NCBI RefSeq assembly: GCF_901687125.1
Contig: NZ_CABFJY010000011.1
Coordinates: 62,001-126,000 of the forward strand
Length of the DNA stretch: 64,000 nucleotides
Source: Actinobacillus vicugnae
GTDB lineage: Bacteria; Pseudomonadota; Gammaproteobacteria; Enterobacterales; Pasteurellaceae
Direction: 5' to 3'
The first letter of the stretch is position 1. Each line of letters opens with the position of its first letter. Positions 9,601 through 19,116 of this stretch are shown piece by piece. Made by a program: the position numbers and the translations under genes. Under the pieces are notes generated by a model. The model made no database searches and was not told the origin of the DNA. It saw only the letters and a list, made by a program, of their open reading frames with translations.

Positions 9601-10648
9601 TTGCTTGGCTCGCCGGGATGTTTAAATCTACCAATAACGGCGAATCCGCCTTTAAAGACCAGTCAAGCGGGTAATTTTCGCTAAATTTTAGCAAGCCTGT
9701 GCCATTTAGATCACCTCTATCACTTTTGAGTGAAAGTTGAGATAATTCAAGCACTTCTTGATCGGCATTTGCTTGCAACGCCAACGATTCCACTTTCACA
9801 ATAGATTGTGGTGTAATCAATTTGCCATCTTTGTCTTTTACCTTTTGCTCAACTTGAATATTTTTTGCTGACAATTGTGGAATAGCAGCATCTAATGGCA
9901 ATTTAATTGGCGCTTGCTTGGTGAGCAAAGGTTGTGCTAATTGCTGTTTTATGGTCACCCAATCAATTGGAGAAGCGGTCGAATTTTGTGAATTTTTTGC
10001 AATTTTTTGCGTTTTTTCGACCGCTTGTTCTGCCTCGACTGGCGCAAGTGAAAGCTGTAAGCCGTCCAATTTAGTTGGTGCTAAGCGAAGCGCTCTGCCT
10101 TTACCCGAAATGCCTGAATAAAAATGATTTAGGCTAATATCCATTTCATCCACTTGGACTTGAATATTATCTAAAGTAAGTTGCTTAACCGAAACGCCAA
10201 GCGGTAAATTTAATTCGGTAAAGGGCTCTCTGTCTTCAGACGGCCGAGAAGGTGGTAATTTTGCTGTGTCAATTACCACTTTCGTATCTTTAACCGCAAT
10301 ATTTTCAACGCATGCTTCTTGATTAAATAAGCAACCAAAGCCAATATGTAAATCTGCTTGCCCAACAGCTACATCCACACCGTCCATTACAAATTTTGCA
10401 TCGCTGAGTGTTAATCCGTCTTGCAAACTGCCTGCGACATTGCCGATTGTTAATGAATCGAGCCACTTATCCGCTAATTCAAATGCTGTACGTTGCCCTT
10501 TCCCTGTCGCCAAAAGCGCCACAGGTATTAATGTTACCCCCAATAAACCGCCGCCCAAATAACCAAGCCAGCGCCATTTACTTTTTTTAGATTTTACTGG
10601 TGCTTGTGCTAATTGTTGGGGATCTTGTTGTTGATTTTGTTCACTCAC
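6692..10648 (-). CDS. tamB: TamB, inner-membrane-anchored translocation and assembly module subunit
   Basis: A giant periplasm-spanning protein of the AsmA/TamB lipid-bridge family. It works with TamA in outer-membrane protein insertion and phospholipid transport. I prefer the GTG start at 10648 (MSEQNQQQD...; 1318 residues) because AAAGGTG sits just upstream; an in-frame ATG at 10669 would add seven residues. A single membrane anchor lies near residues 32-52 (WLGYLGGGLLGVTLIPVALL). The long beta-rich middle follows, and the C-terminal DUF490 domain ends in YRFEFDEMFE. tamA lies 67 bases upstream in the same operon. The adhesin next door is a plausible client, but that is inference. Confidence 0.93.
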   Translation of the reverse strand: MSEQNQQQDPQQLAQAPVKSKKSKWRWLGYLGGGLLGVTLIPVALLATGKGQRTAFELADKWLDSLTIGNVAGSLQDGLTLSDAKFVMDGVDVAVGQADLHIGFGCLFNQEACVENIAVKDTKVVIDTAKLPPSRPSEDREPFTELNLPLGVSVKQLTLDNIQVQVDEMDISLNHFYSGISGKGRALRLAPTKLDGLQLSLAPVEAEQAVEKTQKIAKNSQNSTASPIDWVTIKQQLAQPLLTKQAPIKLPLDAAIPQLSAKNIQVEQKVKDKDGKLITPQSIVKVESLALQANADQEVLELSQLSLKSDRGDLNGTGLLKFSENYPLDWSLKADSPLLVDLNIPASQAKLSLTGELFGKTSLDIQTNGAIKANLTGNVQLAEAKMPFNLYLTSDAVSYPFIPEKGQVPLKLSKIDLSIMGDLLNYQLDTQISASGMGIPASQANLKGKGEISQFNIEQLALNALDGKANLSGNISWENGLEWQAKTVLNSINTKSLTPDWPAILFGGLQSKGYVGRGEMGEDWNVEVSNLDLTGSLLQKNLQLKGDLTSNPQTLLNVPSATLVYGENNIALQGILGDKSDFAAQIHAPNLSGLLPKLAANIEGNLKLTGKIAEPNLDLDLTANTLNYDQLNLKNLIAKGKITTEKTIQGNLNIHLAQLAYGDVKVENANLVARGNEANHNLKLNAKGSPVGANLQLSGKFDRLQQVWHGQLSQVEIDAKEFGLFKINRAVNVNYDNKQINANISAHCWNNPKINLCFPQTFNAGQEGKVPFEIKQFDLAALKTFLAQTSQLSGIVNAKGDVAWFKNKQPQVNVELDSNSLKFVQKLEGGNSFPLALSPVKVNANLADNNLKLKTDIKVENNGRLTSDLLMNDVANARKLSGNIQIEQLTLKLIKPLLTGGESVDGNINARLTVAGSASTPLLNGTLTLSELRAKANAMPFDVTGGNLALNFHGATSTLTGKVQTTESELRLDGEADWRRLDAWRTRVHAQANRFRVNVPNMAKVEFSPNIEVTVTPKELMLGGNIDIPWARIVVESLPESAISVSSDEVIMDGSMKQKVPLAQRKIPQQTPSGIAIKSNININIGDDVSINAYGLKSHLNGSIAVRQGKQGLGLYGQVNLKNGRYASFGQDLLIRKGVISFAGLPSQPTLNIEAIRNPEAMEDSNVTAGVKMIGLADNPEVKVFSEPSMSQNEALSYILTGRSLDNSGDAGSSNSMAAALLSMSLAKSSKTVGAVGSTFGLNDLNVTTAGIGDNTKVEVSANLTPKFKVKYGVGIFAALTELTLRYNLAPRLYLQWVSSVNQAVDLMYRFEFDEMFE

Positions 10649-10715
10649 CGCTATCACCTTTAATTCCATACAAATAAAGCGGATAAATCTATCCGCTTAA
10701 ATACTACTCTCACGA

Positions 10716-12542
10716 TTATAATTCTGAGCCTAGCCCAATATAAAACTGTACGCCTTTTTCATTATTTGGCGATCTTACTGGTGTGGCTAAATCAAATTTA
10801 ATGGCACCGATTGGTGAAGCCCAACGCACACCAATACCTGCACCTGAATGTAAGTCTTTCGCTTTAAATTTGTTTGACGCTAAACCTGTATCATAAAACA
10901 CGGCACCCCACCAATCTGGATACACTTGATATTGATATTCCACTGTTGCTGTTGCTAAATGAGAACCACCCAACAATTTGCCGTCGCGTGGATCTTTGGG
11001 CGAAATATCTTTATAGCCAAAGCCTCGTACACTCATATCGCCCCCTGCAAAATAACGCAATGCAGGTGGAATGCGATAAAAGTCTTTCGAATGAATATAT
11101 CCTACTTCACCACGCAGGAAGAATCTATGATGATCAAAATAAGTTCTTACCCAAGCATTTGAAACTTTCCAGCTATAAAAATTTACGTCCGAAGCAAGGG
11201 CTTTTGACCCCCAGTTTACCGTTAATTTTTGGCTATCGCCCCACAATGGAAAGCGATTGCCATCGGTACGGGTACGATTGAGTGAAGCAGTAGGATAGAC
11301 CAACAATGTACGATGCGATTCATTTGCTTGCGTAAAAGAATCGTAACGCGCTTTTACCCCTGCAGAAAATGACCAGCCTGTTTCATGCGTCCAAAAACGC
11401 TGAAAACCAAGTGTTGCAGCGGTTGATTTAGTGTCGTTTTGATCTTCATTTTCCAATGAGCCTGAAAACTGGTAGTAATAATGTAGCGGATCTTCCCGTA
11501 ACGGAATATTATAACCAAACTCGAAACGTTGCTCTGGTTTAGAAATATAAGTGCGAGATTCGATACTATGCCCACGGCTATTCAGCCACGGTTTTTTCCA
11601 ATTTAATTGCAAACGCGGCCCTGCTTCCGTAGCAAAACCGATCCCCACCTCAACATCATTTTTCTTTTTAGGTTGAAATAATACATTTAAATCCACCGTT
11701 TTTTCTGCTTCATTTAACTGCGGTTCAACCAACACAGATGAAAACCAATTGCTAGAAGAATAATCAGAAGTCATTTGCGAAAGATCATTTGCATAGTAAT
11801 GATCCCCCGTTTTTACTTTTAAGATATTACGTAAATATTCTTCTTTCATTTGATTATCAGTAAAACTGATCTCGCCATAACGATAACGCACGCCACTGTC
11901 ATAACCTAAACGCCAATCAACAACGTGTTCTGTTGAATAAACTTCTAAGCGATGATATAACCAATTACCATCAAAATAGCCTTTTTTAAAAGCTAAACTT
12001 TCAATGTTACTTTTAAAGCTATCGTACTGTTCGTGATTTAAATCGCTGCCTTTTTTAGGTGCAGAATCGACGAGCTTAGTAAATTCCTCATCTTTATTCG
12101 CTTCACCTTTAATTTGAATATCCGTTTCATCAATTTTGACTTTTTGGCTATCCAGTTCAACATTGAGTGTTAGTAACGGCTTTTTACCCGCTCTCGGCGT
12201 TTGAATAAATTGATACTGTGTATTGTAATAACCCTTAGCACGCAATGCTTTATCCACCGCAGTTTGCACTAAATATTGGTGACGTTCTGAGCCATCAGCA
12301 TATTCATTCGCAATTTGTCCGAGGTAAATTTTAACATTCGCCCAAGCCTCTCTATCTTTTTGTTCAATGCCTTTTACGTCTAAATCAACAAGCGGTTCAA
12401 TTTTCGAATTTTGTTGCACATCTTCATTCTTTTCTACTTGTTCAGCGGTTTCGGTTTCCGCTGGTGCGAGTTCATCGGCATGGCTCATTTGTGTCAATGC
12501 CAATAAGCAACAATAAGTTAAAAAATGTGGTTTAAATTTCAT
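10716..12542 (-). CDS. tamA: TamA, outer-membrane Omp85-family assembly factor
   Basis: A 608-residue BamA relative that forms a 16-strand barrel with three POTRA domains and partners TamB. I place the start at the ATG at 12542, which gives a clear Sec signal peptide (MKFKPHFLTYCCLLALTQMSHA-DE). An upstream extension in this frame would overlap yibQ heavily and lacks a signal. POTRA domains span roughly residues 50-300. The barrel carries the Omp85 motif region (YFAGGDMSVRGFGYKDISP) and ends in FYIGLGSEL. It starts 4 bases after the yibQ stop, so the two are probably translationally coupled. Confidence 0.93.
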   Translation of the reverse strand: MKFKPHFLTYCCLLALTQMSHADELAPAETETAEQVEKNEDVQQNSKIEPLVDLDVKGIEQKDREAWANVKIYLGQIANEYADGSERHQYLVQTAVDKALRAKGYYNTQYQFIQTPRAGKKPLLTLNVELDSQKVKIDETDIQIKGEANKDEEFTKLVDSAPKKGSDLNHEQYDSFKSNIESLAFKKGYFDGNWLYHRLEVYSTEHVVDWRLGYDSGVRYRYGEISFTDNQMKEEYLRNILKVKTGDHYYANDLSQMTSDYSSSNWFSSVLVEPQLNEAEKTVDLNVLFQPKKKNDVEVGIGFATEAGPRLQLNWKKPWLNSRGHSIESRTYISKPEQRFEFGYNIPLREDPLHYYYQFSGSLENEDQNDTKSTAATLGFQRFWTHETGWSFSAGVKARYDSFTQANESHRTLLVYPTASLNRTRTDGNRFPLWGDSQKLTVNWGSKALASDVNFYSWKVSNAWVRTYFDHHRFFLRGEVGYIHSKDFYRIPPALRYFAGGDMSVRGFGYKDISPKDPRDGKLLGGSHLATATVEYQYQVYPDWWGAVFYDTGLASNKFKAKDLHSGAGIGVRWASPIGAIKFDLATPVRSPNNEKGVQFYIGLGSEL

Positions 12543-12546
12543 AATT

Positions 12547-13395
12547 TTACTCTTTTGGAATACCTCGTAATAGAGGAACAGCGTTAAACGGTGCAATTGA
12601 CGTTGGCGCAGGCGGATTATCAAACAGCATAATAAATGGCTCTTCTGGCACAACGGTTTCATTACGCCATAGACTGCCTATGCTCACTAGCTGAATATCT
12701 TTAGGTAAATTAGCAATGCTACGCTCAAGTACCGCTACACTATTTTTACGAGGATGCCCAATTAAAATTGCTGTACCATGCTTACGTGCATATTCCATTG
12801 CCGCATTAAATTGATGCTGAACATCGCTTAACGCATCGCTATCATCTAAAAATAAATTGCGTTCAAGCGCTTTTACACCAAATTCTCGTGCCACTTTGGC
12901 CGCAACACTGGCACCCGTTTTGCTATCTAAAAAGAACAATTGTTGTTGAGCCAACACCTTCATCAAATGGCCCATGGTTGTACGATCTGCGGTCGCCCCA
13001 CTACCCATATGATTATTTAGCCCTATCGCATACGGCACTTGATTGCGTGCTGATTGAATAAGCTGTGAAATTTTTGCTTCACTTGCACCAACCATTAACG
13101 CCCCCGATTCAATCGGTTGATGTTTATTTTTAGGTTGCATCGGTAAGTGAATCAAAATATCTCTTTTTTGCTCGTATGCTTTCTTTGCTCTGGCTGTTGC
13201 ATAAGGTGCAACAGGAATGATTGCTACACTGACTTCTTTAGGAAGAGCATAAATAGCATCATCTTCTTTAACCCGATACCCGATATCATCAATTACAATG
13301 GCTAACTTGCCTGCTTGTGCCAGCGGTGTGATTAAGCATAAAATTTGCAAAAAAATCGCCAAAATAGACCGCTTATATCCAAATAAATTCCACAT
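12547..13395 (-). CDS. YibQ-like divergent polysaccharide deacetylase
   Basis: A 282-residue protein of the divergent polysaccharide deacetylase (NodB-fold) family. A signal peptide ends near AQAG and is followed by LAIVIDDIGY, the family's first metal-site block; HLPMQPK and GLNNHMGSGAT are the other conserved blocks. I chose the ATG at 13395, which overlaps the envC stop as TAATG, instead of the codon four residues upstream. The same envC-yibQ pairing occurs in E. coli, which supports an envelope role. The substrate is not established. Confidence 0.88.
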   Translation of the reverse strand: MWNLFGYKRSILAIFLQILCLITPLAQAGKLAIVIDDIGYRVKEDDAIYALPKEVSVAIIPVAPYATARAKKAYEQKRDILIHLPMQPKNKHQPIESGALMVGASEAKISQLIQSARNQVPYAIGLNNHMGSGATADRTTMGHLMKVLAQQQLFFLDSKTGASVAAKVAREFGVKALERNLFLDDSDALSDVQHQFNAAMEYARKHGTAILIGHPRKNSVAVLERSIANLPKDIQLVSIGSLWRNETVVPEEPFIMLFDNPPAPTSIAPFNAVPLLRGIPKE

Positions 13396-14597
13396 TATTT
13401 CACCCAACCCATTGGATTTTTCGGATTTCCCTTACGACGAATTTCAAAATAAAGTGCCGAACGATTTTGTCCGCCTGAATTTCCAACACTTGCAATCTGC
13501 TGCCCCGCAGAAACTCGGCTACCTTTGCGCACTGAAACAGACTGGTTATAACCATATAACGACATATCGCCATTACCGTGATCGACCACCACAACTTGTC
13601 CGTAGCCTTGTAACCAATCCGCCAAAATTACACGACCGCCCGCAATGGCTCGCACTGGCGTACCTGCGCTGGCTGCAATCACCACACCGTGCCAAGTTAC
13701 TTCCCCCATTTGGCGAGAACCAAAACTATTCACGACTTTACCCGCTACTGGCATATTAAATTGTTTATTCGGCGCACCTAAACCGCTACCCGCACGCACT
13801 TGTTGTTTCTCTTGCTCGGTCGCCTTACGTTTTTCTTCGCTATTTTTTTTCTGTTCTAATTTTGCAATTTCTTGTTTTTCTTGTTGTGCTGATTCTGCAG
13901 CAGCTTTAGCTAATTGGCTACGTAACGCAGACTCATTATTTTTTAACGATTCTAAACGGCTTTCGTCTTGTTCTAAGGTTTTATTAATCGAACGTAATGT
14001 ATTTTCACGTTCGTTTTGTACTTTCTTTAAATCTCTTTCCTGTTTCTTTTGCTCAGTTAAGGTAGTTTGCTGACCTTTTTGTTGTCCTTTAAGTTCATCA
14101 CGACGAGCTTTTAGTTCTGCTTGCGTACGACGTAATTCATTAATTGTATCAATCCTAACTTGATTAATATGCTCATAATAAGCGGTCATTCTTTCAGCAT
14201 TTTTTGCATTTTCCGACATTAAACGCTCTAATACTGAAGGATGAATCCCTGAACGATAAGCTGAATCAAGTTGTTCTTTCAATTTTTCTTTTTGCTCTTT
14301 TTCTTGCTTTTCTAATCTTTGAATTTCTTGCTCGGTACGCTTAATTGCTTGACGGGTTTCTGATAAAGACATCTCCGTTTCTTTTAATTTATCTAACACT
14401 TTGCCCATTTCCACTTCTTGGGTTTTAAGCGTAGATTGCAACACATTGCGTTTTTGGCGCTGTTCATTGATTTTACTTTGTTGTTGTTTAATTTTTTGTT
14501 GAATATTAGACAATTCCGTAGCCATAGCAGACGGAAAAGAAAGATAAACAAGCCCTGAAAAAAAGAGCGTTAAATAAAGAGGTCGGAATGCTTTCAC
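13395..14597 (-). CDS. envC: EnvC, LytM-domain activator of amidases
   Basis: A 400-residue periplasmic protein that activates AmiA/AmiB amidases at the septum. It has a signal peptide (cleavage near SAMA-TE), a long coiled coil over roughly residues 28-250, and a C-terminal M23/LytM domain (about 285-400). The domain is degenerate as expected for EnvC: the metal-site Asp is replaced in WHGVVIAAS, and the HxH motif is missing at SLYGYN. It should therefore regulate and not cleave. The start is GTG at 14597. It is the first gene of the envC-yibQ-tamA-tamB cluster. Confidence 0.93.
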   Translation of the reverse strand: MKAFRPLYLTLFFSGLVYLSFPSAMATELSNIQQKIKQQQSKINEQRQKRNVLQSTLKTQEVEMGKVLDKLKETEMSLSETRQAIKRTEQEIQRLEKQEKEQKEKLKEQLDSAYRSGIHPSVLERLMSENAKNAERMTAYYEHINQVRIDTINELRRTQAELKARRDELKGQQKGQQTTLTEQKKQERDLKKVQNERENTLRSINKTLEQDESRLESLKNNESALRSQLAKAAAESAQQEKQEIAKLEQKKNSEEKRKATEQEKQQVRAGSGLGAPNKQFNMPVAGKVVNSFGSRQMGEVTWHGVVIAASAGTPVRAIAGGRVILADWLQGYGQVVVVDHGNGDMSLYGYNQSVSVRKGSRVSAGQQIASVGNSGGQNRSALYFEIRRKGNPKNPMGWVK

Positions 14598-14775
14598 AAA
14601 ATATACCTATATCAAGAAATCGTAGATTACAAAATAGCTTATTCTAATAAAATATTTGCGTAAAATCAGCTTTTCTGTGCCTTTTACAAAAAGAAATCAT
14701 CTTGCTATTTCAAAACAAGCCAATTTTTGCTATAAATACGCAGTTTTCAAATCAACTAAAAACATAGGAGTCTTT

Positions 14776-15459
14776 ATGGAATTAGTATTTATTCGCCACG
14801 GTTTCAGTGAGTGGAATGCTAAAAACTTATTTACAGGTTGGCGTGATGTTAATTTAACAGAGCGTGGTATTGAAGAAGCAAAATCTGCTGGTCAAAAATT
14901 AAAAGCAGCAGGTTATGAGTTTGATATCGCATTCACTTCTGTTTTAACTCGTGCAATCAAAACTTGTAACATCGTATTAGAAGAGTCTAATCAATTATGG
15001 ATTCCACAAGTAAAAAACTGGCGTTTAAATGAACGTCACTATGGTGCGTTACAAGGTTTAGATAAAAAAGCGACAGCTGAACAATATGGTGATGAGCAAG
15101 TTCACATTTGGCGTCGTTCTTACGATATCTCTCCTCCAGATTTAGATGCTGCAGATCCAAATTCTGCACATAACGATCGCCGTTATGCTCACTTACCAAA
15201 AGATGTGATCCCAAATGCAGAAAACCTCAAAATCACCCTTGAGCGTGTTTTACCATTCTGGGAAGATCAAATTGCCCCTGCATTATTATCTGGTAAACGT
15301 GTTCTCGTAACCGCTCACGGTAACTCTCTCCGCGCATTAGCAAAACACATTATCGGTATTTCTGACGAAGAGATCATGGATTTTGAAATCCCTACAGGTC
15401 AGCCATTAGTATTAAAATTAGATGACAAATTAAATTTCGTAGAAAAATTCTACTTATAA
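14776..15459 (+). CDS. gpmA: 2,3-bisphosphoglycerate-dependent phosphoglycerate mutase
   Basis: A 227-residue glycolytic enzyme that interconverts 3- and 2-phosphoglycerate through a phosphohistidine. The motif [10 protein letters not shown] carries the catalytic His at residue 8. [12 protein letters not shown] and the second His in [13 protein letters not shown] are present. The frame is open 40 codons upstream, but the ATG at 14776 has an AGGAG site 6 bases before it and gives the family's normal N-terminus. A TATAAAT near 14731 may be its -10 box. It is transcribed away from envC. Confidence 0.96.
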   Translation: MELVFIRHGFSEWNAKNLFTGWRDVNLTERGIEEAKSAGQKLKAAGYEFDIAFTSVLTRAIKTCNIVLEESNQLWIPQVKNWRLNERHYGALQGLDKKATAEQYGDEQVHIWRRSYDISPPDLDAADPNSAHNDRRYAHLPKDVIPNAENLKITLERVLPFWEDQIAPALLSGKRVLVTAHGNSLRALAKHIIGISDEEIMDFEIPTGQPLVLKLDDKLNFVEKFYL

Positions 15460-15482
15460 TTTAGTTTTCGACTCAAAGAAAA

Positions 15483-15518
15483 AACGCTCGGAGCTAACAC
15501 TTCGAGCGTTCCTTTTTG
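15483..15518 (+). terminator. intrinsic terminator of gpmA
   Basis: Perfect 8-bp stem AACGCTCG (15483-15490) and CGAGCGTT (15503-15510), followed by CCTTTTTG, 24 bases after the stop codon. Confidence 0.85.
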
Positions 15519-15543
15519 CAAAGAAATAGTGAAATTTGACCGC

Positions 15544-16179
15544 TTACCAAGCAAAAATTTGTTTTGCTAATTGGAATGCATATATCGCTAAACTTATCGC
15601 AATCGCATACATAATTGCGCCAGTAATAAAATCTAGAATCTGCCACGTTCTGCGCTTTTCAAAATAAGGGGATAAAAACCCTGCGCCATACCCTAAGCCA
15701 AAAAACCATAGCAATGAGCAGGTTAATGCACCACCTAAAAATTCCATTTTGCCCGTAAGGTCTAGGTTGCCACCAATCCCACCTAAAATCACTACAGTAT
15801 CAATATAAACGTGCGGATTTAAAAAAGTGATCGCAAAAGTAATCATCAATGCTTTTTTTAAACTTGTTGCATTTTCATCACTTGCTTTTAGCGCCTCATC
15901 ATTTTTGAAAATACTGATAAACGAACGACTACCATAAGTAAGCAGAAAAAAGGCGCCAAGTAATGCAATGGCTAAACTTAACATGGGTAAATTAGCAACG
16001 ATTGAGCCTAGCCCTAAAACGCCTAAGGTCATTAAAAATACATCGCCTAAGAAACATAATAATGCCACCCCAAATACGTGTTGCTTTAAGATCCCTTGTT
16101 TCAACACAAAGGCATTTTGTGCACCAATTGAAACAATCAAACCAAAACAAACGGCAACCCCTTGAATAAAAGTTTCCAT
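15544..16179 (-). CDS. argO: LysE/ArgO-family amino-acid exporter
   Basis: A 211-residue inner-membrane protein with about six transmembrane helices and the LysE-family signature GLIVSIGAQNAFVLKQGI near the N-terminus. The second conserved block, TFLNPHVYIDTVVILG, lies mid-protein and matches ArgO/YggA. ArgO exports arginine, and other members export lysine, so the exact substrate is inferred. It stands alone, divergent from udk. A partial USS (GACCGCTTA) overlaps its end. Confidence 0.82.
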   Translation of the reverse strand: METFIQGVAVCFGLIVSIGAQNAFVLKQGILKQHVFGVALLCFLGDVFLMTLGVLGLGSIVANLPMLSLAIALLGAFFLLTYGSRSFISIFKNDEALKASDENATSLKKALMITFAITFLNPHVYIDTVVILGGIGGNLDLTGKMEFLGGALTCSLLWFFGLGYGAGFLSPYFEKRRTWQILDFITGAIMYAIAISLAIYAFQLAKQIFAW

Positions 16180-16233
16180 TTTTTCCTCAAATAAAGTGAA
16201 TAAACCGCGGATTATACGCCAATTTTTACAAAA

Positions 16234-16246
16234 ATGCGGTATAATC
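16234..16246 (+). promoter_or_regulatory. possible -10 element for udk-dcd
   Basis: A perfect TATAAT occurs in the 117-base gap between the divergent argO-like and udk genes, about 55 bases before the udk start. I see no good -35 at standard spacing, so the call is tentative. Confidence 0.35.
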
Positions 16247-16296
16247 CCCTGAATTTTTGTCCCTATCCTTAATGACTAGTATTTAGGAACCGATTT

Positions 16297-16953
16297 ATGT
16301 CTGAAACAATTGAAAACCAAGCTTGCATTGTGATTGCAATCGCTGGCGCTTCCGCTTCTGGAAAAAGTCTTATTGCCTCCACCATTTATAAAGAATTAAA
16401 AGAAGAATTAGGCGCGGACGACATCAGCATCATTTCTGAAGATGCATATTATAAAGATCAAACCCACTTAACTATGGATGAGCGTGTTAAAACGAACTAC
16501 GATCACCCCAATTCAATGGATCATCATTTACTGGTAGAACACTTACGCCAACTCAAGCAAGGCAAAGCAATTGAAATCCCAGAATATGATTACGCGGAAC
16601 ATAACCGTAAAACCACCACAAAACATTTTGAACCGAAAAAAATCATTATTTTAGAAGGCATCTTACTCCTTACCGATGAAGAAATTCGTAATGAAATCAA
16701 TGTGTCTATTTTCGTCGATGCGCCATTAGATATTTGTTTTATCCGCCGTTTACAACGTGATTTGGTGGAACGTGGTCGCTCAATGGAATCGGTTATTACC
16801 CAATATCGTAAAACGGTTCGTCCAATGTTCTTACAATTTATTGAGCCATCTAAGCAATATGCGGATATTATTGTGCCAAAAGGTGGTAAAAACCGTATTG
16901 CAATCAACATCTTAAAAGCTCAAATCAAGCAATTATTAGCAGCTAAAAAATAG
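16297..16953 (+). CDS. udk: uridine kinase
   Basis: A 218-residue enzyme that phosphorylates uridine and cytidine in pyrimidine salvage. The P-loop is GASASGKS near residue 17. The Udk signature [11 protein letters not shown] follows at about residue 70, and the PRK-fold block [17 protein letters not shown] near 145. The RBS is AGGA. dcd begins 11 bases downstream, forming a two-gene nucleotide-metabolism operon, an arrangement also seen in E. coli. Confidence 0.96.
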   Translation: MSETIENQACIVIAIAGASASGKSLIASTIYKELKEELGADDISIISEDAYYKDQTHLTMDERVKTNYDHPNSMDHHLLVEHLRQLKQGKAIEIPEYDYAEHNRKTTTKHFEPKKIIILEGILLLTDEEIRNEINVSIFVDAPLDICFIRRLQRDLVERGRSMESVITQYRKTVRPMFLQFIEPSKQYADIIVPKGGKNRIAINILKAQIKQLLAAKK

Positions 16954-16964
16954 GATAAATCACG

Positions 16965-17549
16965 ATGCGTTTATGTGATACAGATATAGAACGTTATTTA
17001 AATGAAGGCAAAATTGCAATTGAGCCTCGCCCCTCAAACGATAAAATTTCAGGTGCTACGGTTGATGTGCGTTTAGGTAATTCATTCCGTGTATTTCGTG
17101 AACACGCTACACCGTATATTGATTTAAGTGGCCCTCGTGAAGAAGTTACCGCTCAATTAGATAAAGTGATGAGCGAAGAAATTATTATTGCTGACGGCGA
17201 TGCGTTTTTCCTTCACCCAGGCGAATTAGCGCTTGCTACCACATTAGAATCCGTCACTTTGCCTGATAATATTGTGGGTTGGTTAGACGGGCGTTCTTCG
17301 TTGGCTCGTTTGGGTTTAATGGTTCACGTAACCGCTCACCGTATTGACCCAGGTTGGCATGGCAAAATCGTGTTGGAATTTTTTAATGCAGGTAAATTAC
17401 CTTTGGCACTACGCCCAACGATGGCAATTGGTGCATTAAGCTTTGAAGTGTTAAGCGGTCATGCTGCAAAACCTTATAACGCACGTAAAGATGCAAAATA
17501 CAAGAATCAACAAAATGCTGTTTCTAGCCGTATCAATCAAGACGACTAA
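16965..17549 (+). CDS. dcd: dCTP deaminase
   Basis: A 194-residue enzyme that deaminates dCTP to dUTP, feeding dTMP synthesis. The N-terminus is [12 protein letters not shown]. The nucleotide-binding motif [11 protein letters not shown] and the catalytic Glu in [11 protein letters not shown] are present. The length matches the E. coli enzyme (193). It is second in the udk-dcd operon and is followed by a strong terminator. Confidence 0.96.
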   Translation: MRLCDTDIERYLNEGKIAIEPRPSNDKISGATVDVRLGNSFRVFREHATPYIDLSGPREEVTAQLDKVMSEEIIIADGDAFFLHPGELALATTLESVTLPDNIVGWLDGRSSLARLGLMVHVTAHRIDPGWHGKIVLEFFNAGKLPLALRPTMAIGALSFEVLSGHAAKPYNARKDAKYKNQQNAVSSRINQDD

Positions 17550-17619
17550 GCGGGCAAATTTTCAGATCTTTTTGCAAAAAAACCATGAAATTTAACCGCT
17601 TATTCCAAGTATAAAGGAC

Positions 17620-17653
17620 AAAAAAAAGAGATCGAAAATTCGATCTCTTTTTG
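17620..17653. terminator. bidirectional terminator between dcd and pntB
   Basis: Arms GAGATCGAA (17628-17636) and TTCGATCTC (17639-17647) pair perfectly. There is an A-run on the left and TTTTTG on the right, so it serves dcd on the plus strand and pntB on the minus strand. Confidence 0.85.
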
Positions 17654-17657
17654 TTTA

Positions 17658-19106
17658 TTAGCTATTTAATGCTCTTAAAATGTCATCCACACGCTCTTTC
17701 GCATCACCGAATAACATTTGCGTGTTTTCTTTGAAGAACAGTGGATTTTGTACGCCTGCGTAACCAACTGCCATTGAGCGTTTGAATACGATAACGTTTT
17801 GCGCTTTCCACACTTCTAATACTGGCATACCCGCAATTGGGCTTGAAGGATCATCTAATGCCGCTGGGTTTACCGTGTCATTTGCACCGATAACCAATAC
17901 TACATCTGTTTCTTCAAAATCATCATTGATTTCATCCATTTCAAGTACAATATCATAAGGCACTTTTGCTTCTGCAAGTAATACGTTCATATGGCCAGGT
18001 AAACGACCTGCAACAGGGTGAATACCGAAGCGAACATTTACGCCTTTTTCACGCAATTTTGCTGTAATTTCTGCAACAGGATATTGCGCTTGAGCTACCG
18101 CCATACCGTATCCTGGGGTGATAATGACAGAGCTTGCATTTTTCAGCATTTCAGCCACTTCTTCTGCATTAGTTTCACGGTGTTCACCGTGTTCTTCATC
18201 ACCTGAACTTGCTTTCACTTCGGTACCGAAGCCTCCAGCAATTACACTGATAAATGAACGGTTCATCGCTTTACACATAATGTAAGAGAGAATCGCACCA
18301 GACGAACCGACTAACGCACCCGTTACGATTAATAAGTCGTTGCTTAACATAAAGCCTGCAGCGGCAGCTGCCCAACCTGAATATGAATTCAGCATTGATA
18401 CCACAACTGGCATATCCGCACCACCGATAGAAGCCACTAAGTGCCAACCGAAGACTAATGCAATTGCAGTCATAATCAACACTGGGAAAATATTGTGCGG
18501 ATTATTTAGGAATACCACCATTAAAAAAGCAGAAACAACTAGTGCCGCTAAATTCCATTTATGTTTATGTGGAATATTTAATGCTGCAGAAGACACTTTA
18601 CGTCCGAATAATTTACCGCTTAATTTACCGAATGCCACTAATGAACCAGAGAAAGTTACCGCACCGATAAAGATACCAAGGAACACTTCAACATTATGAA
18701 TGTTTGCAAGTGTTGCTTGCTCTGCATGGAATGCCGCCAATGCAACTTCATCTAAGTTTGCAGGTGGAATAGCATCTACGTGTAAACCGTAGCTATTAAA
18801 GCCCACTAATACTGCTGCTAAACCTACAAAGCTATGCAGAATTGCTACTAGCTCTGGCATTTCTGTCATTTCCACTTTAATCGCTTTTTGCACACCAATC
18901 ACACCACCGATTGCCATTGCAATTAGAATCCAAAGTGTACCGTGCGATTGCGGCCCAAAAATAGTTGCGATTAACGCAATTGCCATACCGACAATACCGT
19001 ACCAACAACCTGCTTTTGCGGTTTCGTGTTTAGAAAGCCCTGCTAAACTCATAATAAAGAGAATCGCAGCAATAATATATGCAGCAGTTACAAATCCAAA
19101 AGACAT
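17658..19106 (-). CDS. pntB: NAD(P) transhydrogenase beta subunit
   Basis: A 482-residue membrane subunit of the proton-pumping transhydrogenase that makes NADPH from NADH using the proton gradient. The N-terminal two-thirds contain eight or nine helices. The C-terminal domain III binds NADP(H), with the motif [15 protein letters not shown] near residue 335 and [15 protein letters not shown] further on. I start at the ATG at 19106, preceded by AAGGAG; the open frame upstream overlaps the end of pntA. It follows pntA by 10 bases. Confidence 0.95.
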   Translation of the reverse strand: MSFGFVTAAYIIAAILFIMSLAGLSKHETAKAGCWYGIVGMAIALIATIFGPQSHGTLWILIAMAIGGVIGVQKAIKVEMTEMPELVAILHSFVGLAAVLVGFNSYGLHVDAIPPANLDEVALAAFHAEQATLANIHNVEVFLGIFIGAVTFSGSLVAFGKLSGKLFGRKVSSAALNIPHKHKWNLAALVVSAFLMVVFLNNPHNIFPVLIMTAIALVFGWHLVASIGGADMPVVVSMLNSYSGWAAAAAGFMLSNDLLIVTGALVGSSGAILSYIMCKAMNRSFISVIAGGFGTEVKASSGDEEHGEHRETNAEEVAEMLKNASSVIITPGYGMAVAQAQYPVAEITAKLREKGVNVRFGIHPVAGRLPGHMNVLLAEAKVPYDIVLEMDEINDDFEETDVVLVIGANDTVNPAALDDPSSPIAGMPVLEVWKAQNVIVFKRSMAVGYAGVQNPLFFKENTQMLFGDAKERVDDILRALNS

Positions 19107-19116
19107 GAGTTTCTCC

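Noticed and set aside
7395-10590. Plus-strand frames opposite tamB
   Set aside because: Shadows of a long intact gene, without RBS or family motifs.
10874-11281. 135-codon plus-strand frame
   Set aside because: Antisense to the TamA barrel, no support.
15544-16179. Naming the exporter as lysine-specific LysE
   Set aside because: Substrate choice within the family cannot be read from sequence; ArgO is the nearest gamma-proteobacterial type.
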